Assembly: GCA_964572845.1 (NCBI GenBank)
Contig: CAZNFX010000008.1
Location: forward strand, 1-64,000
DNA length: 64,000 bases
Origin: Bin55 sp964572845
Lineage (GTDB): Bacteria; Pseudomonadota; Gammaproteobacteria; Pseudomonadales; Azotimanducaceae
Reading direction: 5' to 3'
Each line of letters opens with the position of its first letter. Position 1 is the first letter of the stretch. Of this stretch, positions 16,466 through 25,992 are shown in pieces. Both the position numbers and the translations under genes were made by a program. The notes under the pieces are model-generated. The model did no database searches. It was given only the letters and a program-made list of their open reading frames with translations, and was not told where the DNA came from.

Positions 16466-17659
16466 TCAGCCAGATTCACTACCGTTCGATTTAGGCTTTT
16501 CGGCATTGGGCTTGGTCGAAAAAAAGTCTGCCATGGCATTGAAAATACCCTGAAAAAACCCGACTTTCTCAATTGCAGTCTGCGCATAAAGGCTCTCTGC
16601 TGCAATTTCTTCCCCATTTTCCGTTACACGAAGCGTACCCACAATTTCTCCTTTCGCGATGGGCGCTTTCAACGGACTGACCTCGTCAACCTCAAACTTG
16701 ATCTGATCGCTTCCTTTCGCTACGAAGTGCCTAATATCGGTTCGAAGCCGGGCTTCTACGCTGTCTTCCTTGCCATTTGTAACGTCAACGCTAAATTTCC
16801 GATCAGGACCTGCAAGTTTCTTTACTTCAAAATTTCGAAACCCGTAGTTGAAGAGTTTGCGGGTCTCCCTAATTCGTACATCATTGCTCTCGGTTCCCAT
16901 CACCACGCTAATGAGTCTCATACCTTCCCTTTTGGCTGACGCAACGAGGCAATAGCCGGCCCGCTCCGTATATCCGGTCTTTACGCCGTCCACAGTTTCG
17001 TCCAGGGTCAAGAGCCGATTGCGATTGGGCTGACGTATGTCGTTATAGGTGAATTCGAGCTCGCTATAGATCTTGTAATGTTCCGGATAGTCAACAATAA
17101 GGGCGCGGGTAAGCAACGCGTTGTCGAGGGCGGACGACAAATGTTCAGTTCCCGGCAGGCCGGTTGAGTTCATGAAGTAGGTGTCCTCCAATCCCAAATG
17201 CTTGCCATATTCGTTCATCAGCCTGGCAAACTCCTCCTCGGTACCCGAGATGTATTCGGCAAGCGCAACACTGGCATCATTGCCGGATTGAATGATGATT
17301 CCGCGCAGCAGGTCATCTACTGCTACTTTGGTGCCCTCCCGAATGAACATCTTTGATCCTTCGGTTTTCCAAGCCACGACACTGACTGGAACCATTTCAT
17401 CCATGGCAAGTCGGCCGGCGGCCATCTCCGCCGCCGCGACATAGCTAGTCATGATCTTGGTTAGACTTGCGGGAGGCAGTTTCTCGCGACTATTGAATTC
17501 AACGAGAATCTTCTTGGACTGTGCCTCCATTAGGACATAGCTGCTGGCATCAAGAGTCGGTGCGCTCGGCATGATGAATTGCCCGTGCACGAACACACAG
17601 AAGAGGATGCAAGTAGCCGCAAGGCAATACATTGAGAGTTTCAAGGGAGTGGATTTCAT
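16466..17659 (-). CDS. dacA: D-alanyl-D-alanine carboxypeptidase (PBP5/DacA)
   Basis: This periplasmic enzyme trims the terminal D-Ala from peptidoglycan stem peptides. A signal peptide covers about the first 28 residues. The active-site triad is SLTK (in PPASLTKIMT), SGN (in IIQSGNDASVALAEY) and KTG (in VDGVKTGYTERAGY). The C-terminal beta domain and an amphipathic anchor (GFFQGIFNAMADFF) near the end attach it to the membrane. I chose the ATG at 17659 (397 aa), which gives a normal signal peptide; the frame is open a further 54 bases. It follows mltB, as in Pseudomonas, but without rlpA between. Confidence 0.95.
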   Translation of the reverse strand: MKSTPLKLSMYCLAATCILFCVFVHGQFIMPSAPTLDASSYVLMEAQSKKILVEFNSREKLPPASLTKIMTSYVAAAEMAAGRLAMDEMVPVSVVAWKTEGSKMFIREGTKVAVDDLLRGIIIQSGNDASVALAEYISGTEEEFARLMNEYGKHLGLEDTYFMNSTGLPGTEHLSSALDNALLTRALIVDYPEHYKIYSELEFTYNDIRQPNRNRLLTLDETVDGVKTGYTERAGYCLVASAKREGMRLISVVMGTESNDVRIRETRKLFNYGFRNFEVKKLAGPDRKFSVDVTNGKEDSVEARLRTDIRHFVAKGSDQIKFEVDEVSPLKAPIAKGEIVGTLRVTENGEEIAAESLYAQTAIEKVGFFQGIFNAMADFFSTKPNAEKPKSNGSESG

Positions 17660-17712
17660 GAATGGTTGGTGTGTTCTGATCGAATTAGTAGGATCACGAC
17701 TTGTGACTCGCA

Positions 17713-18759
17713 CTACAGATTGTCCCTGATGTCCATGGCCAATTGGTATACGACTCGCGCGTAGAGTCGACTGCGGTTGTATCGAGTGATTACGTAGAAG
17801 TTGTCAAATCCGAGGACGTAATCGAAAAGCTCGGAACTCTGCCCGTCGTCCAGTCGAAACGCGAACAACGCCGCCAACGACGAGTCCGGTGAAGCAGTTT
17901 CGACACCCATGGACCGCCATTCTGCAACTGTTCTGTCAGGTTTGAGATCACTGTTTGCAATTTCTGCAAGCTCAGGCTGCTGACCCTTAAGTTCCACTAC
18001 TTCAAGAATTTTTTCGTTGTTTTTCCACCCGTGTTCTGCAAAGTAATTTGCTATGCTCCCTATGGCATCGGAGGTATTGGTCCATATATCGCGAATGCCG
18101 TCCTTGTCGAAATCCACGGCAAAGTTCCTATAGCTTTCGGGTATGAATTGGCCGTAGCCCATCGCTCCTGCATACGATCCCAAGAAATCGCCAATTGACT
18201 TACCGTGACCACTGGATTCGTAGCCGGATGATCTATAGCAAGCGTCCTCCTGATCGAATGGCTTGATACGTTCCTCGCACGCGAGAATTAGAAAGTGGCG
18301 GAGCTGGTCTCTGAAGAAATCGGCTCTCCTCGGGTAGTCAAACCCCAGCGTCGCCAGCGCATCAAGTACCCGATGCTCACCCAAGAATTTGCCGTAGTAC
18401 GACTCTACTCCGATAATCGCTGCAACTATGTGCCGGGGCACTTGGTAGGTTTTTTCCGCGCGTTCGAGATCGTCGACGTTGGCATTTACGAACTGCACTC
18501 CTGCCGCCGTGCGTTCGGGCTGCAGAAAGATCTCCCTGTACGCATGCCAATTGATCGACTCTGCAGGTCTATCCATTCGCTTGACAATCGTCGAGTCGAA
18601 TTTCGCATCCGCAAGCACAATTTCAAGAGTCTTGCGGTCAAACTCCAAGTCGTTCACCAGTTCGTCGATCAATTCGACCGCGAGTTCGTTCTTGGAGTAA
18701 TCTGCATGAACCGCTGAAGCGGCAAGCCACGCTACGACTAAGCATATGAATATTTTCAC
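17713..18759 (-). CDS. mltB: Lytic murein transglycosylase B
   Basis: MltB cleaves the glycan strand of peptidoglycan to form 1,6-anhydro-muramic ends. The sequence has a signal peptide ending near AVHA, the catalytic Glu in IIGVESYYGK, and the downstream YAGAMGYGQFIPESYR and FDKDGIRDIW elements of the family. There is no lipobox Cys, so this form seems soluble or peripherally bound. The start is ambiguous between GTG codons at 18759 and 18765; AGGGAG fits the former at 5-6 bases, while the latter would overlap the rodA stop as GTGA. Confidence 0.93.
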   Translation of the reverse strand: MKIFICLVVAWLAASAVHADYSKNELAVELIDELVNDLEFDRKTLEIVLADAKFDSTIVKRMDRPAESINWHAYREIFLQPERTAAGVQFVNANVDDLERAEKTYQVPRHIVAAIIGVESYYGKFLGEHRVLDALATLGFDYPRRADFFRDQLRHFLILACEERIKPFDQEDACYRSSGYESSGHGKSIGDFLGSYAGAMGYGQFIPESYRNFAVDFDKDGIRDIWTNTSDAIGSIANYFAEHGWKNNEKILEVVELKGQQPELAEIANSDLKPDRTVAEWRSMGVETASPDSSLAALFAFRLDDGQSSELFDYVLGFDNFYVITRYNRSRLYARVVYQLAMDIRDNL

Positions 18760-18761
18760 TT

Positions 18762-19907
18762 TCACTCCCTGTCCATCCACTGCTTGCGAGTGCAGATCGC
18801 CATGACAACGCCAAGCGAGACAAGTGTTGTTACAGCTGAAGTGCCGCCATAGCTGACTAAGGGAAGTGGCAGACCGATAACTGGCAACAACCCCAAAACC
18901 ATTGCGACGTTTACTACGACATAGAGGAAGAAAATGATCGCAATCCCTGCGCTAACAAGATGTCCGAATCCATTCGACGACCGTATGCTCAGATAGAGCA
19001 CACGTATGAAGATGAGCAAATAGCATATCAATAATAACGTACACCACACAAACCCCAACTCTTCTCCAATCACGGCAAGCACAAAATCCGTGTGGCCCTC
19101 TGGCAGGAAATCAAGCTGACTTTGGGTTCCGTTATGAAGTCCTTTGCCCGTTAGGCCGCCAGATCCTATCGCTGTCTTGGATTGCAGTATGTTCCAACCT
19201 GCATTTTGCGGGTCGCTATCGGGATTGAACAAGATGGAAATGCGGGTTCGATGGTAATCATGCAATAAATAAATCCACACAAACGGAACCGAAGCGATAA
19301 ACAGCACGATCGCTAGAGCAATCCAATACCACCTTAGTCCGACTACAAACAAGACCCCTGCTGTTCCTAACAAGAGAATCATGGCAGTGCCATAATCAGG
19401 TTGCAGTAGCACTAGGGCTGTGGGTATTCCCGCTACTGCAATCACAACACAAAAGTCCAAAAATCCGAGTCTGAACGAACGAAGACAAAAGTACCAGCCA
19501 ATCATTAGCGGAATGGCTAGTTTGAGCATTTCAGACGGCTGAAATCGCGGCAAGCCGGGCAAGTCCAACCAACGTTGCGATCCCTTGGACGACTCGCCAA
19601 AAAACATCACCACTACAAGCAGAAATACCACCCCGACATAGATGAACGGAGTGAGCCGAAAGTAGGTCAGTGGCGAAATGCAGCAGGCCCCAACCATCAA
19701 GGCGAATCCAAATGCCAGTTTGATTACTAGTGAAATTAGGGCTGACTGGTCTTTACCTAGCGAACTGTAGAGAATGACCAACCCGAAAAGAGAAATAAGA
19801 ACCAGCAGGATGGTTAACCAAGGGTCAAGATTGAAGTTCCTGCGCGCCGCGTTTGTTAAATAGGGAATAAAGCCCGGGGCAACCGGTGCGTTGTACGAGT
19901 CAGTCAC
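18762..19907 (-). CDS. rodA: Rod-shape-determining peptidoglycan glycosyltransferase RodA
   Basis: RodA is the SEDS polymerase of the elongasome. This 381-residue polytopic membrane protein carries the SEDS stretches PRFQPSEMLKL, QPDYGTAMILL, the loop with TGKGLHNGTQSQLDFLPEGHTDFVLAVIGEELG, and the final GLPLPLVSYGG element. Its partner PBP2 (mrdA) is encoded immediately upstream, with an 8-bp overlap, so synthesis is coupled. The start is the GTG at 19907. Confidence 0.97.
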   Translation of the reverse strand: MTDSYNAPVAPGFIPYLTNAARRNFNLDPWLTILLVLISLFGLVILYSSLGKDQSALISLVIKLAFGFALMVGACCISPLTYFRLTPFIYVGVVFLLVVVMFFGESSKGSQRWLDLPGLPRFQPSEMLKLAIPLMIGWYFCLRSFRLGFLDFCVVIAVAGIPTALVLLQPDYGTAMILLLGTAGVLFVVGLRWYWIALAIVLFIASVPFVWIYLLHDYHRTRISILFNPDSDPQNAGWNILQSKTAIGSGGLTGKGLHNGTQSQLDFLPEGHTDFVLAVIGEELGFVWCTLLLICYLLIFIRVLYLSIRSSNGFGHLVSAGIAIIFFLYVVVNVAMVLGLLPVIGLPLPLVSYGGTSAVTTLVSLGVVMAICTRKQWMDRE

Positions 19908-21816
19908 GAGAAAGTGCGACGGATTGGTTCAAATAGGTCTCAATAATCTTCTTGGCGATTGGCCCTGCAATCTTTGTCCCACCTCCATCTACTCCGCCAT
20001 GCTCGACAACTACCGCAACGACTATCACTGGATTGGAAGGTGGCGAAAATGCGAAAAATAGCGCATGTTTTCTCTGAGTCTCTGTCAATAATTCATCGTT
20101 GTACTCTTCACCCTGGGGAATTTCCACAACCTGCGCTGTACCCGATTTTCCTGCCATCTCAAAGGAAATGTCCATTCCCAAATCGGCCCACGCAAGTCCA
20201 TTTTGCTTGAAGCCTCTTGCACCTCGGTGAACGACTGCCTTGAGCGCTTCGATCATTAGGTCCCAGTCTTCGTCGGTTGGACCTTCTACTGGCGGGAATT
20301 GCTGTGTTAATCCTTCGTCCAATTCGATATGGGGATCGCTCGACAGTAGCAGACGCGGCCTAACCCATTTCCCACGATTCGCAACAACCGTTGCCGCAGT
20401 TGCAATCTGGAGGGGAGTAACCATCATGCCGCCCTGCCCAATGGCCAAATTGACAGTATCGCCTGGATACCATTCGTCGTTCAGTGTTTCTTTCTTCCAC
20501 TGTGTCGTTGGCATCAGACCGAGAGCTGGGTCCGCCACGTCAATAGCGGTCGCTCGACCGTATCCAAACTGAGCGGCAAAGCTCGCCAAGTCATCTACAT
20601 GAAGCCGAGTGCTCAAGTCGTAGAAATAAACATTGGATGAACGATAGATGGCTCGGTACAGATCAACTTTACCTTGGCCTCCCGAACCACTAGCTGTCCA
20701 ATCCCAATCGCGCCAGATGCGCGAGACATTCGGCAAGCGAAACTCTCCTCTCGGATCGGAAATCTCGTGCTCCCAATCAGTTGCTCCCAAACTCAATCCC
20801 GCCAAACCAATGACTGGCTTGAATGTGGATCCTGGCGGGTACGTTCCTTGTGTCGCTCGATTGAACAAGGGCGTGTCGCTACGCGCAATCAACTCTGAGT
20901 AGCCACGATCGGTCATTCCCATGACGAAGAAATTAGGGTCGTAGGTCGGCTTGCTTACCAGGGACAGAATTCCTCCTGTATTGGGATCGATAGCGACAAC
21001 TGCTCCGCGCCGGTCTCCTAGTTCTTCGTCCGCCACCCGCTGAAGATTAGTGTCAACATGGAGCGTTAGCGTTCGTCCTCGTAGCGGAGGTGCTTGGCTA
21101 AGCTCCCTCATGACTCGGCCGTGCACATTTACTTCTACAGTACGGTGTCCAACCTGACCGTGAAGTTCGGATTCGTAGAACTTCTCTATCGCTCGCCTTC
21201 CGACGTACTTGGTCGCTGCATATCTGACGGGATCCAACCGTTGCAAGTCTTCCGTTGTGACCTGCCGCACGGAGCCTACAACGTGGGCCATCAGTTCAGC
21301 CAGAGGATACTCGCGCAAAGTCTCCGTGGTCACAAACACGTCGGGATAGCGATAGCGATTCACGGCGAATATTGCCAACTCTTTGTCGTTCAGATGTCGC
21401 TTTAACGTGACCTTCTCACCGGTACGCGGACGCAACTGAACTTTCAGACGCTTGCGAAAACTCTCTTCCTCATCCTCGCTGAAATCAAGAATCTCTCGTA
21501 TTCGTTCTAGCAATGCATCGATATCGTCGACGTTTTCTCCGACTACGGAGAGAGACTGAACCTGTCGGTTGCGTGCAAGCGCTATTCCATTCCTATCGTA
21601 AATCAGTCCTCTCGCAGGTGCGATTGGCTGGGTTACCAATCGATTTTCCCTAGCCCGCGTTTCATAGCGTTCATGGTCCAGGATTTGCAGTTGGTAGAGT
21701 CGAAAAACGAGACCCCCGAAAAGCAGAATCCCTATTGCACCTACCGCCATCGAACGAATGAGAAGAGTATGTTTCCGCTCATTGGGTACCTGAAGTGTCG
21801 ATCGCTCAACTTTCAT
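19900..21816 (-). CDS. mrdA: Penicillin-binding protein 2 (elongasome transpeptidase)
   Basis: PBP2 crosslinks peptidoglycan during elongation and activates RodA. A membrane anchor lies near residues 20-47. The dimerisation region contains RGLIYDRNGIALARN. The transpeptidase motifs are STFK (YPPGSTFKPV), SSN (IYRSSNVYF) and KSGTAQ. At 638 residues the length matches. It overlaps rlmH upstream by 11 bp and rodA downstream by 8 bp, forming one operon. Confidence 0.97.
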   Translation of the reverse strand: MKVERSTLQVPNERKHTLLIRSMAVGAIGILLFGGLVFRLYQLQILDHERYETRARENRLVTQPIAPARGLIYDRNGIALARNRQVQSLSVVGENVDDIDALLERIREILDFSEDEEESFRKRLKVQLRPRTGEKVTLKRHLNDKELAIFAVNRYRYPDVFVTTETLREYPLAELMAHVVGSVRQVTTEDLQRLDPVRYAATKYVGRRAIEKFYESELHGQVGHRTVEVNVHGRVMRELSQAPPLRGRTLTLHVDTNLQRVADEELGDRRGAVVAIDPNTGGILSLVSKPTYDPNFFVMGMTDRGYSELIARSDTPLFNRATQGTYPPGSTFKPVIGLAGLSLGATDWEHEISDPRGEFRLPNVSRIWRDWDWTASGSGGQGKVDLYRAIYRSSNVYFYDLSTRLHVDDLASFAAQFGYGRATAIDVADPALGLMPTTQWKKETLNDEWYPGDTVNLAIGQGGMMVTPLQIATAATVVANRGKWVRPRLLLSSDPHIELDEGLTQQFPPVEGPTDEDWDLMIEALKAVVHRGARGFKQNGLAWADLGMDISFEMAGKSGTAQVVEIPQGEEYNDELLTETQRKHALFFAFSPPSNPVIVVAVVVEHGGVDGGGTKIAGPIAKKIIETYLNQSVALSRD

Positions 21817-22240
21817 TGTGGTGGTAGGGATGCCCGTTCAAAATCGACCGCGCTCGGTACAGCTGCTCACAGACAACAAGCCGTGCAATCGAATAGGGAA
21901 ATGTTAGCGCAGACAAGGACCAAAGCGAATCCACTCGATTCCGTTCCTCTGATGTAAAGCCGTCAGAGTCGCCAAGAAGGAAGCTCACAGTCTTGTAGTC
22001 CAGCGACCACTGCTGGAAATTCTTGGCCAATTGCTCAGTCGTCCACTGTTGGCCTCGCTGATCCAGCATGATGATTTTGGATGAAGTACCAGCTCGTTGC
22101 AACATGCGCTCGAACTTGGTTTTGCCTGGGTTGTTGCGAATGCGCATTAGCGAGAGTTCAGGCATTCGTCGCGTGTACTCGTCTATTGCCGTATCGACCC
22201 ACAAGGAGTCTTTGCCAAAGTAGAGCACCTGAAATTTCAC
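21806..22240 (-). CDS. rlmH: 23S rRNA (pseudouridine1915-N3)-methyltransferase RlmH
   Basis: RlmH is a SPOUT methyltransferase that modifies pseudouridine 1915 of 23S rRNA. The 144-residue protein has the IIMLDQRGQQWTTEQLA strand, the SAM-binding FLLGDSDGF loop (usually GGxxG in the family, here altered to GDSDG) and the C-terminal EQLYRARSILNGHPYH. The start is GTG at 22240, overlapping the rsfS stop as GTGA. It is followed by mrdA. Confidence 0.95.
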   Translation of the reverse strand: MKFQVLYFGKDSLWVDTAIDEYTRRMPELSLMRIRNNPGKTKFERMLQRAGTSSKIIMLDQRGQQWTTEQLAKNFQQWSLDYKTVSFLLGDSDGFTSEERNRVDSLWSLSALTFPYSIARLVVCEQLYRARSILNGHPYHHNES

Positions 22241-22581
22241 ATTACTCGTTCCGTTCGAGCCTCAGACTCCCACAGTCGTTCAAGTTGATAAAAATCTCTA
22301 GCCTTGCCCTGCATTACATGCAAAACCGCAGCTCCGTAGTCCACGAGGACCCATTCTGCCCTCTTCAGACCTTCCACTCCCAATACGGAAATTTGATGCT
22401 TTTTCGATTCGACCAAGAGAAAATTGACGATGGACGAAACGTGGCGGCTCGATGTACCCGTTGCAACGAGCATGTAGTCGGTCATGTCCGTTAGACGGCG
22501 AACGTCAAGGACGGCAATGTCAAGCGCTTTTCGTTCCTCAAGCAACTCAACAAGGATATCGCTCAGATTTTGGTCGGTCAG
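22237..22581 (-). CDS. rsfS: Ribosomal silencing factor RsfS, probable CTG start
   Basis: RsfS binds ribosomal protein L14 and blocks subunit joining during starvation. Conserved parts are LDVRRLTDMTDYMLVATGTSSRHV, the VEGLKRAEWVLVDYG strand and VLHVMQ. The first canonical codon, a TTG at 22545, would remove the N-terminal helix. The CTG at 22581 lies 6 bases after AAAGGG and gives 114 aa, with about 24 residues before LDV, close to the E. coli protein. No ATG, GTG or TTG lies between the nadD stop and 22545. I therefore place the start at CTG. Confidence 0.88.
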   Translation of the reverse strand: MTDQNLSDILVELLEERKALDIAVLDVRRLTDMTDYMLVATGTSSRHVSSIVNFLLVESKKHQISVLGVEGLKRAEWVLVDYGAAVLHVMQGKARDFYQLERLWESEARTERVM

Positions 22582-22587
22582 CGAGAA

Positions 22588-22593
22588 CCCTTT
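22588..22593 (-). promoter_or_regulatory. Shine-Dalgarno for the proposed CTG start of rsfS
   Basis: On the minus strand AAAGGG lies exactly 6 bases upstream of the CTG at 22581 and overlaps the nadD stop codon. This supports translational coupling and decides the start. Confidence 0.55.
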
Positions 22594-23197
22594 AGCTTTG
22601 GTACAACCGATGCTGCATTATATGTTCCAGAATCTCCTGCGGAAGCATTTGGGAAACATCGTCCCCATTCCGGATCCCATCGCGAATGATGGTTGCAGAG
22701 ACATTCGGCATTTTGGTGCGAGAAACATAGACTAATCCCGGCCGTTCCAATAGTCGGGGAGCTTCGTAGACTTGCATGAATCCAGTTGGAATACAACTCT
22801 GTTTAGCAAACGGTCGAACTAAGACAAACAGACTCGCCACGGATGGCAATTCCTCGAAGCGATACCAGTTGGAAATGTTGCTGAACGCGTCTGAACCCAA
22901 CACCCATACGAGCTTTCCATCCGATTCCGACGATAGCGCTTGCAACGTCTCTACTGTTCGGGTCGGTCCTTTTCTTTGATTCTCAAAACACGATGCGACT
23001 AAGCACTCCTCCTGTTCGCAGGCAAGTTGTGACATTTGCCAACGATGTTCGAAACTTGCCTCCGGAGCGTTGCGCAGCTGTGGTACAGGAGCGGGCATCA
23101 AAACAACTGTCGTTCCACCAAGAGTCTCAGAAACATGACGTGCGCCTTGCAAGTGGCCGTGATGGATGGGGTCGAAGGTCCCACCAAACACAATCAT
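22592..23197 (-). CDS. nadD: Nicotinate-nucleotide adenylyltransferase
   Basis: NadD joins nicotinate mononucleotide to AMP in NAD synthesis. The nucleotidyltransferase signature GGTFDPIHHGH is at the N-terminus and the ISATxIR-like element appears as VSATIIRDGIRNG near the C-terminus. VWVLGSDAFSNISNWYRFEEL is the typical central block. The length of 201 residues is normal. It opens the nadD-rsfS-rlmH-mrdA-rodA-mltB-dacA-lipB block. The usual upstream holA and lptE genes are missing here. Confidence 0.95.
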   Translation of the reverse strand: MIVFGGTFDPIHHGHLQGARHVSETLGGTTVVLMPAPVPQLRNAPEASFEHRWQMSQLACEQEECLVASCFENQRKGPTRTVETLQALSSESDGKLVWVLGSDAFSNISNWYRFEELPSVASLFVLVRPFAKQSCIPTGFMQVYEAPRLLERPGLVYVSRTKMPNVSATIIRDGIRNGDDVSQMLPQEILEHIMQHRLYQS

Positions 23198-23271
23198 AGC
23201 TAGTCGTTAGAGTCTCAAGCGGCTGCAGGCATGAGAACAAACACTTCCGAAATCTCTATCATCCAAAGGGT

Positions 23272-23883
23272 TTAGCCATCTCGCTCAGAATTTTCATGCA
23301 GCCAGTCCCAGATTAGATCTAGACGTCGATATGCACTTCCAACTTCCAAAAGCCTTTGTCGGTAGTGCATGTCCATCATGAGGTGCTCTGCAAGACGCAT
23401 GCTTACCGACGATGCATCTTCGAAATCCACGTTGATGGAATAGCCTCGAGAACGCATCGCCTCGGTTACCTGCTTGAGCACTTCAACCAGTCTCATGTCG
23501 GATTCTCGAATCGAATCCTTTGGCTCATCCATTTCGACACTAACGTGCGACATATACAAGTGGTCAGCAAGTTCCCACGTATTTTCGATGCTTATTTTTG
23601 CGCCGCCCTCCACCAAGATCTTGTAGCGTCCATCGCTGAGACGCGTATGTTCACAAATAGATGCCAATGTGCCAACGCGATATATTTCTGGCACACCAGT
23701 CGCTTCGCCGACGTGTACTTCCCCACCGTTGCGCAAGAGGACCACTCCGAACCCTGTGTCGGTTTGTATCGCGTTTTCAACCATTGTTACGTATCGTGGT
23801 TCAAAGATATGCAAAGGCAGCCGACCATTCTTAAATAGCACTGTTCCCAGTGGAAAGAGTGGAAGTTCAAGCTGCGGCGTCAT
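23272..23883 (-). CDS. LON peptidase substrate-binding domain protein
   Basis: This 203-residue protein resembles the isolated N-terminal domain of Lon. It opens with LPLFPLGTVLFKNGRLPLHIFEPRY, the classic start of that domain, followed by GFGVVLL, VGTLASI and GRYKILVEG strands and a helical C-terminus. There is no ATPase or protease part, so it may bind substrates or act as an adaptor; its role is uncharacterised. It stands alone, 74 bp upstream of nadD on the same strand. Confidence 0.9.
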   Translation of the reverse strand: MTPQLELPLFPLGTVLFKNGRLPLHIFEPRYVTMVENAIQTDTGFGVVLLRNGGEVHVGEATGVPEIYRVGTLASICEHTRLSDGRYKILVEGGAKISIENTWELADHLYMSHVSVEMDEPKDSIRESDMRLVEVLKQVTEAMRSRGYSINVDFEDASSVSMRLAEHLMMDMHYRQRLLEVGSAYRRLDLIWDWLHENSERDG

Positions 23884-24014
23884 TTTTCAAATGCTGGCAA
23901 CTTAGGCACATGCCAACCACGTTTGGTGCGAATTTGCGGTAAGGGCATTGTTAATTCTCACGACGACGATGAATCCATGGTAAGTAATTTAGGCTCTTTT
24001 TGCAGACAAGACAA

Positions 24015-24833
24015 TCATGTAACAACAGTGCTGCCTAGCAGCAAGCATCCGATGATGACTCGATAAATTACAAACGGTGTCATGCCTACTCTATCTACTA
24101 ACCTGAGAAACGCGTCTATGCATAAGTATGCTCCAGCAAACGAAATGAGTACGCCCAAGCCGAGGGCGAGCCAGTCTGTATTATGGGATTGGGAAAACGC
24201 GTCAAATCCTGCCAACCAGGCAGCCGCCGAAATGGTGGGTATAGCCAACAAGAACGAAAAACGTGCCGCTGACGCTCTTGAGAGTCCAAGCAGCAATGCA
24301 GCTGTAATCGTAATCCCAGAGCGTGACGTACCAGGGATTAATGCAAGCACTTGGGCCAGTCCAACGAGCAATGCATGGTGAATCGGCATTTGAGATTCTT
24401 CGTTGCACTTTCTACCGAATCTGTCCGCGCCAAACAGTACGAACGCAAACAGTATTGTGGAAAGACCAATGACGAAAGTCGAGCGCATGTGTAACTCGAC
24501 GAAATCCCTTGCCAAACCACCGACTACAACTATGGGCAGAGTAGCAACCAACAATTTAAAGACAAACTGCAGTTCGTCGTTGTAGACCCGTTTCCACAGA
24601 CCTTGCGCGGAACCAACGGCAAGTCGCCAGAGTCGCGAACGAAAATAAGCGAGCACAGCCAACAGCGTGCCAAAGTGAGTGGCGATATCGAAGGTAAGCC
24701 CTTGATCCTTCCATCCTAAGAGCTTGGGCACGAGAATCAGATGAGCGGAGCTAGATATTGGGAGAAATTCAGTAAACCCCTGAACTAGAGCAAGCACCAA
24801 TACCTGGAGGTATGTCTCGAATTCACCTGTCAT
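24015..24833 (-). CDS. uppP: Undecaprenyl-diphosphatase UppP (BacA)
   Basis: UppP dephosphorylates undecaprenyl pyrophosphate, recycling the lipid carrier for wall synthesis. The multi-pass protein has the motif QGFTEFLPISSSAHL near the N-terminus and GTSRSGITITAALLLG in the middle, the two catalytic signatures. The ATG at 24833 gives 272 aa, close to the family. It is transcribed toward the LON-domain gene. Confidence 0.96.
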   Translation of the reverse strand: MTGEFETYLQVLVLALVQGFTEFLPISSSAHLILVPKLLGWKDQGLTFDIATHFGTLLAVLAYFRSRLWRLAVGSAQGLWKRVYNDELQFVFKLLVATLPIVVVGGLARDFVELHMRSTFVIGLSTILFAFVLFGADRFGRKCNEESQMPIHHALLVGLAQVLALIPGTSRSGITITAALLLGLSRASAARFSFLLAIPTISAAAWLAGFDAFSQSHNTDWLALGLGVLISFAGAYLCIDAFLRLVDRVGMTPFVIYRVIIGCLLLGSTVVT

Positions 24834-24902
24834 GCCCAACTCACAATGACCATATCGAACGGGTTGGTTACTCTTTGGGCCGTCTAAGCTGTTGACGGGC
24901 TA

Positions 24903-25328
24903 ATGGAGTTTCCAATGACGATCACATCAATCGACCATGTTGCGCTGCCCATATTGAGAGTTGAGCAAATGCTTGAGTTCTATGAATCGCTGGGATTCAA
25001 AATCGATAGGTCGCTCAAACCCGAGCTCTATAGCGCTCAACTTCACGATCAAAAAATCAATTTCCATTCGCCATCACTCTGGAAGAACACAGACTTCACT
25101 CTCAGGGCGCCGAATGCTATGCCTGGATGCGGCGACCTTTGCTTGGTTTGGAGCGGGTCCCTGCTTTCATTGAAGAGGCACATGGAGGCAGTTGCTTTGG
25201 CAGTACTAGAAGGGCCTGTTTCACGCCGTGGAGGTAGAGACCTAGGAGAAACCGAGGGCACAAGTGTTTACACGAGAGATCCTGATGGGAATCTCGTGGA
25301 ATTCATTTGCTATCCATGCGCGGGCTAG
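24903..25328 (+). CDS. VOC family (glyoxalase/bleomycin-resistance fold) protein
   Basis: This 141-residue protein has the two-babb vicinal oxygen chelate pattern: ITSIDHVALPILRVEQMLEFYESLGF at the start and YTRDPDGNLVEF at the end, supplying the likely metal ligands His and Glu. Relatives act as glyoxalases, dioxygenases or isomerases; the substrate is unknown here. An internal ATG at 24915 is an alternative start. Its last bases overlap the convergent ssb gene. Confidence 0.88.
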   Translation: MEFPMTITSIDHVALPILRVEQMLEFYESLGFKIDRSLKPELYSAQLHDQKINFHSPSLWKNTDFTLRAPNAMPGCGDLCLVWSGSLLSLKRHMEAVALAVLEGPVSRRGGRDLGETEGTSVYTRDPDGNLVEFICYPCAG

Positions 25329-25855
25329 AAGGGGATGTCGTCGTCGAGATCGTCAAATGAATCGCTGGAGCTACCTTGGCTGTCAGACTGGGCTCCCCGA
25401 CTAGAGCCGCTTCCATACCGATCGCCGCGCCGACTAGAGCCTTCATTGTTGCTGCTACTTCCACCACCATCTCCTCCTCTAGGTGGTGAACTGCCGTAGC
25501 CGCCGCCTCGGGACTGGCCTCCCGAGCCTCCCAACAGAATTAGATTGCGGGCGTGGATTTCTGTTCGAAAGTGTCGTTCTCCGTCACGTTCCCATGAATT
25601 TGTGCGCAGTTCACCCTCTACAAAACACTGTCGCCCCTTCTGCAAGTATTCCCCCGCTATTTCCGCGTTCCTGCCAAAGCAAACTACATCGTGCCAGTCA
25701 GTCTCTTCCCGCCAGTCTTCAGTTCGAGAATCTTGCCATCTTCGGGTTGTCGCAATCCTAAACCGAGCAATCGGTGTGCCGCTATTCGTAAATCTCGTCT
25801 CTGGGTCTGCGCCTAGATTGCCAAGAACCATAACCTTATTGAGACTTCGAGCCAT
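25325..25855 (-). CDS. ssb: Single-stranded DNA-binding protein
   Basis: SSB coats single-stranded DNA in replication and repair. The OB-fold begins MARSLNKVMVLGNLGADPETR and contains WHDVVCFGRNAEIAGEYLQKG. A long glycine- and serine-rich linker is followed by the acidic tip DDLDDDIPF, which recruits partner proteins. The length of 176 residues is typical. No uvrA is adjacent, although that is common. Confidence 0.97.
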   Translation of the reverse strand: MARSLNKVMVLGNLGADPETRFTNSGTPIARFRIATTRRWQDSRTEDWREETDWHDVVCFGRNAEIAGEYLQKGRQCFVEGELRTNSWERDGERHFRTEIHARNLILLGGSGGQSRGGGYGSSPPRGGDGGGSSSNNEGSSRRGDRYGSGSSRGAQSDSQGSSSDSFDDLDDDIPF

Positions 25856-25992
25856 ATGTCCAATAGTTCAAGTATTTGTTGGCAACTATATTAGCCCATG
25901 CCTGCAGCTTTCCGATGCCGGTACGGGAGGAGGTCACTTGGTGCATAGTCCCATCCACGAGCAATGCAGCAAATCTATGGAATTAGCACATG

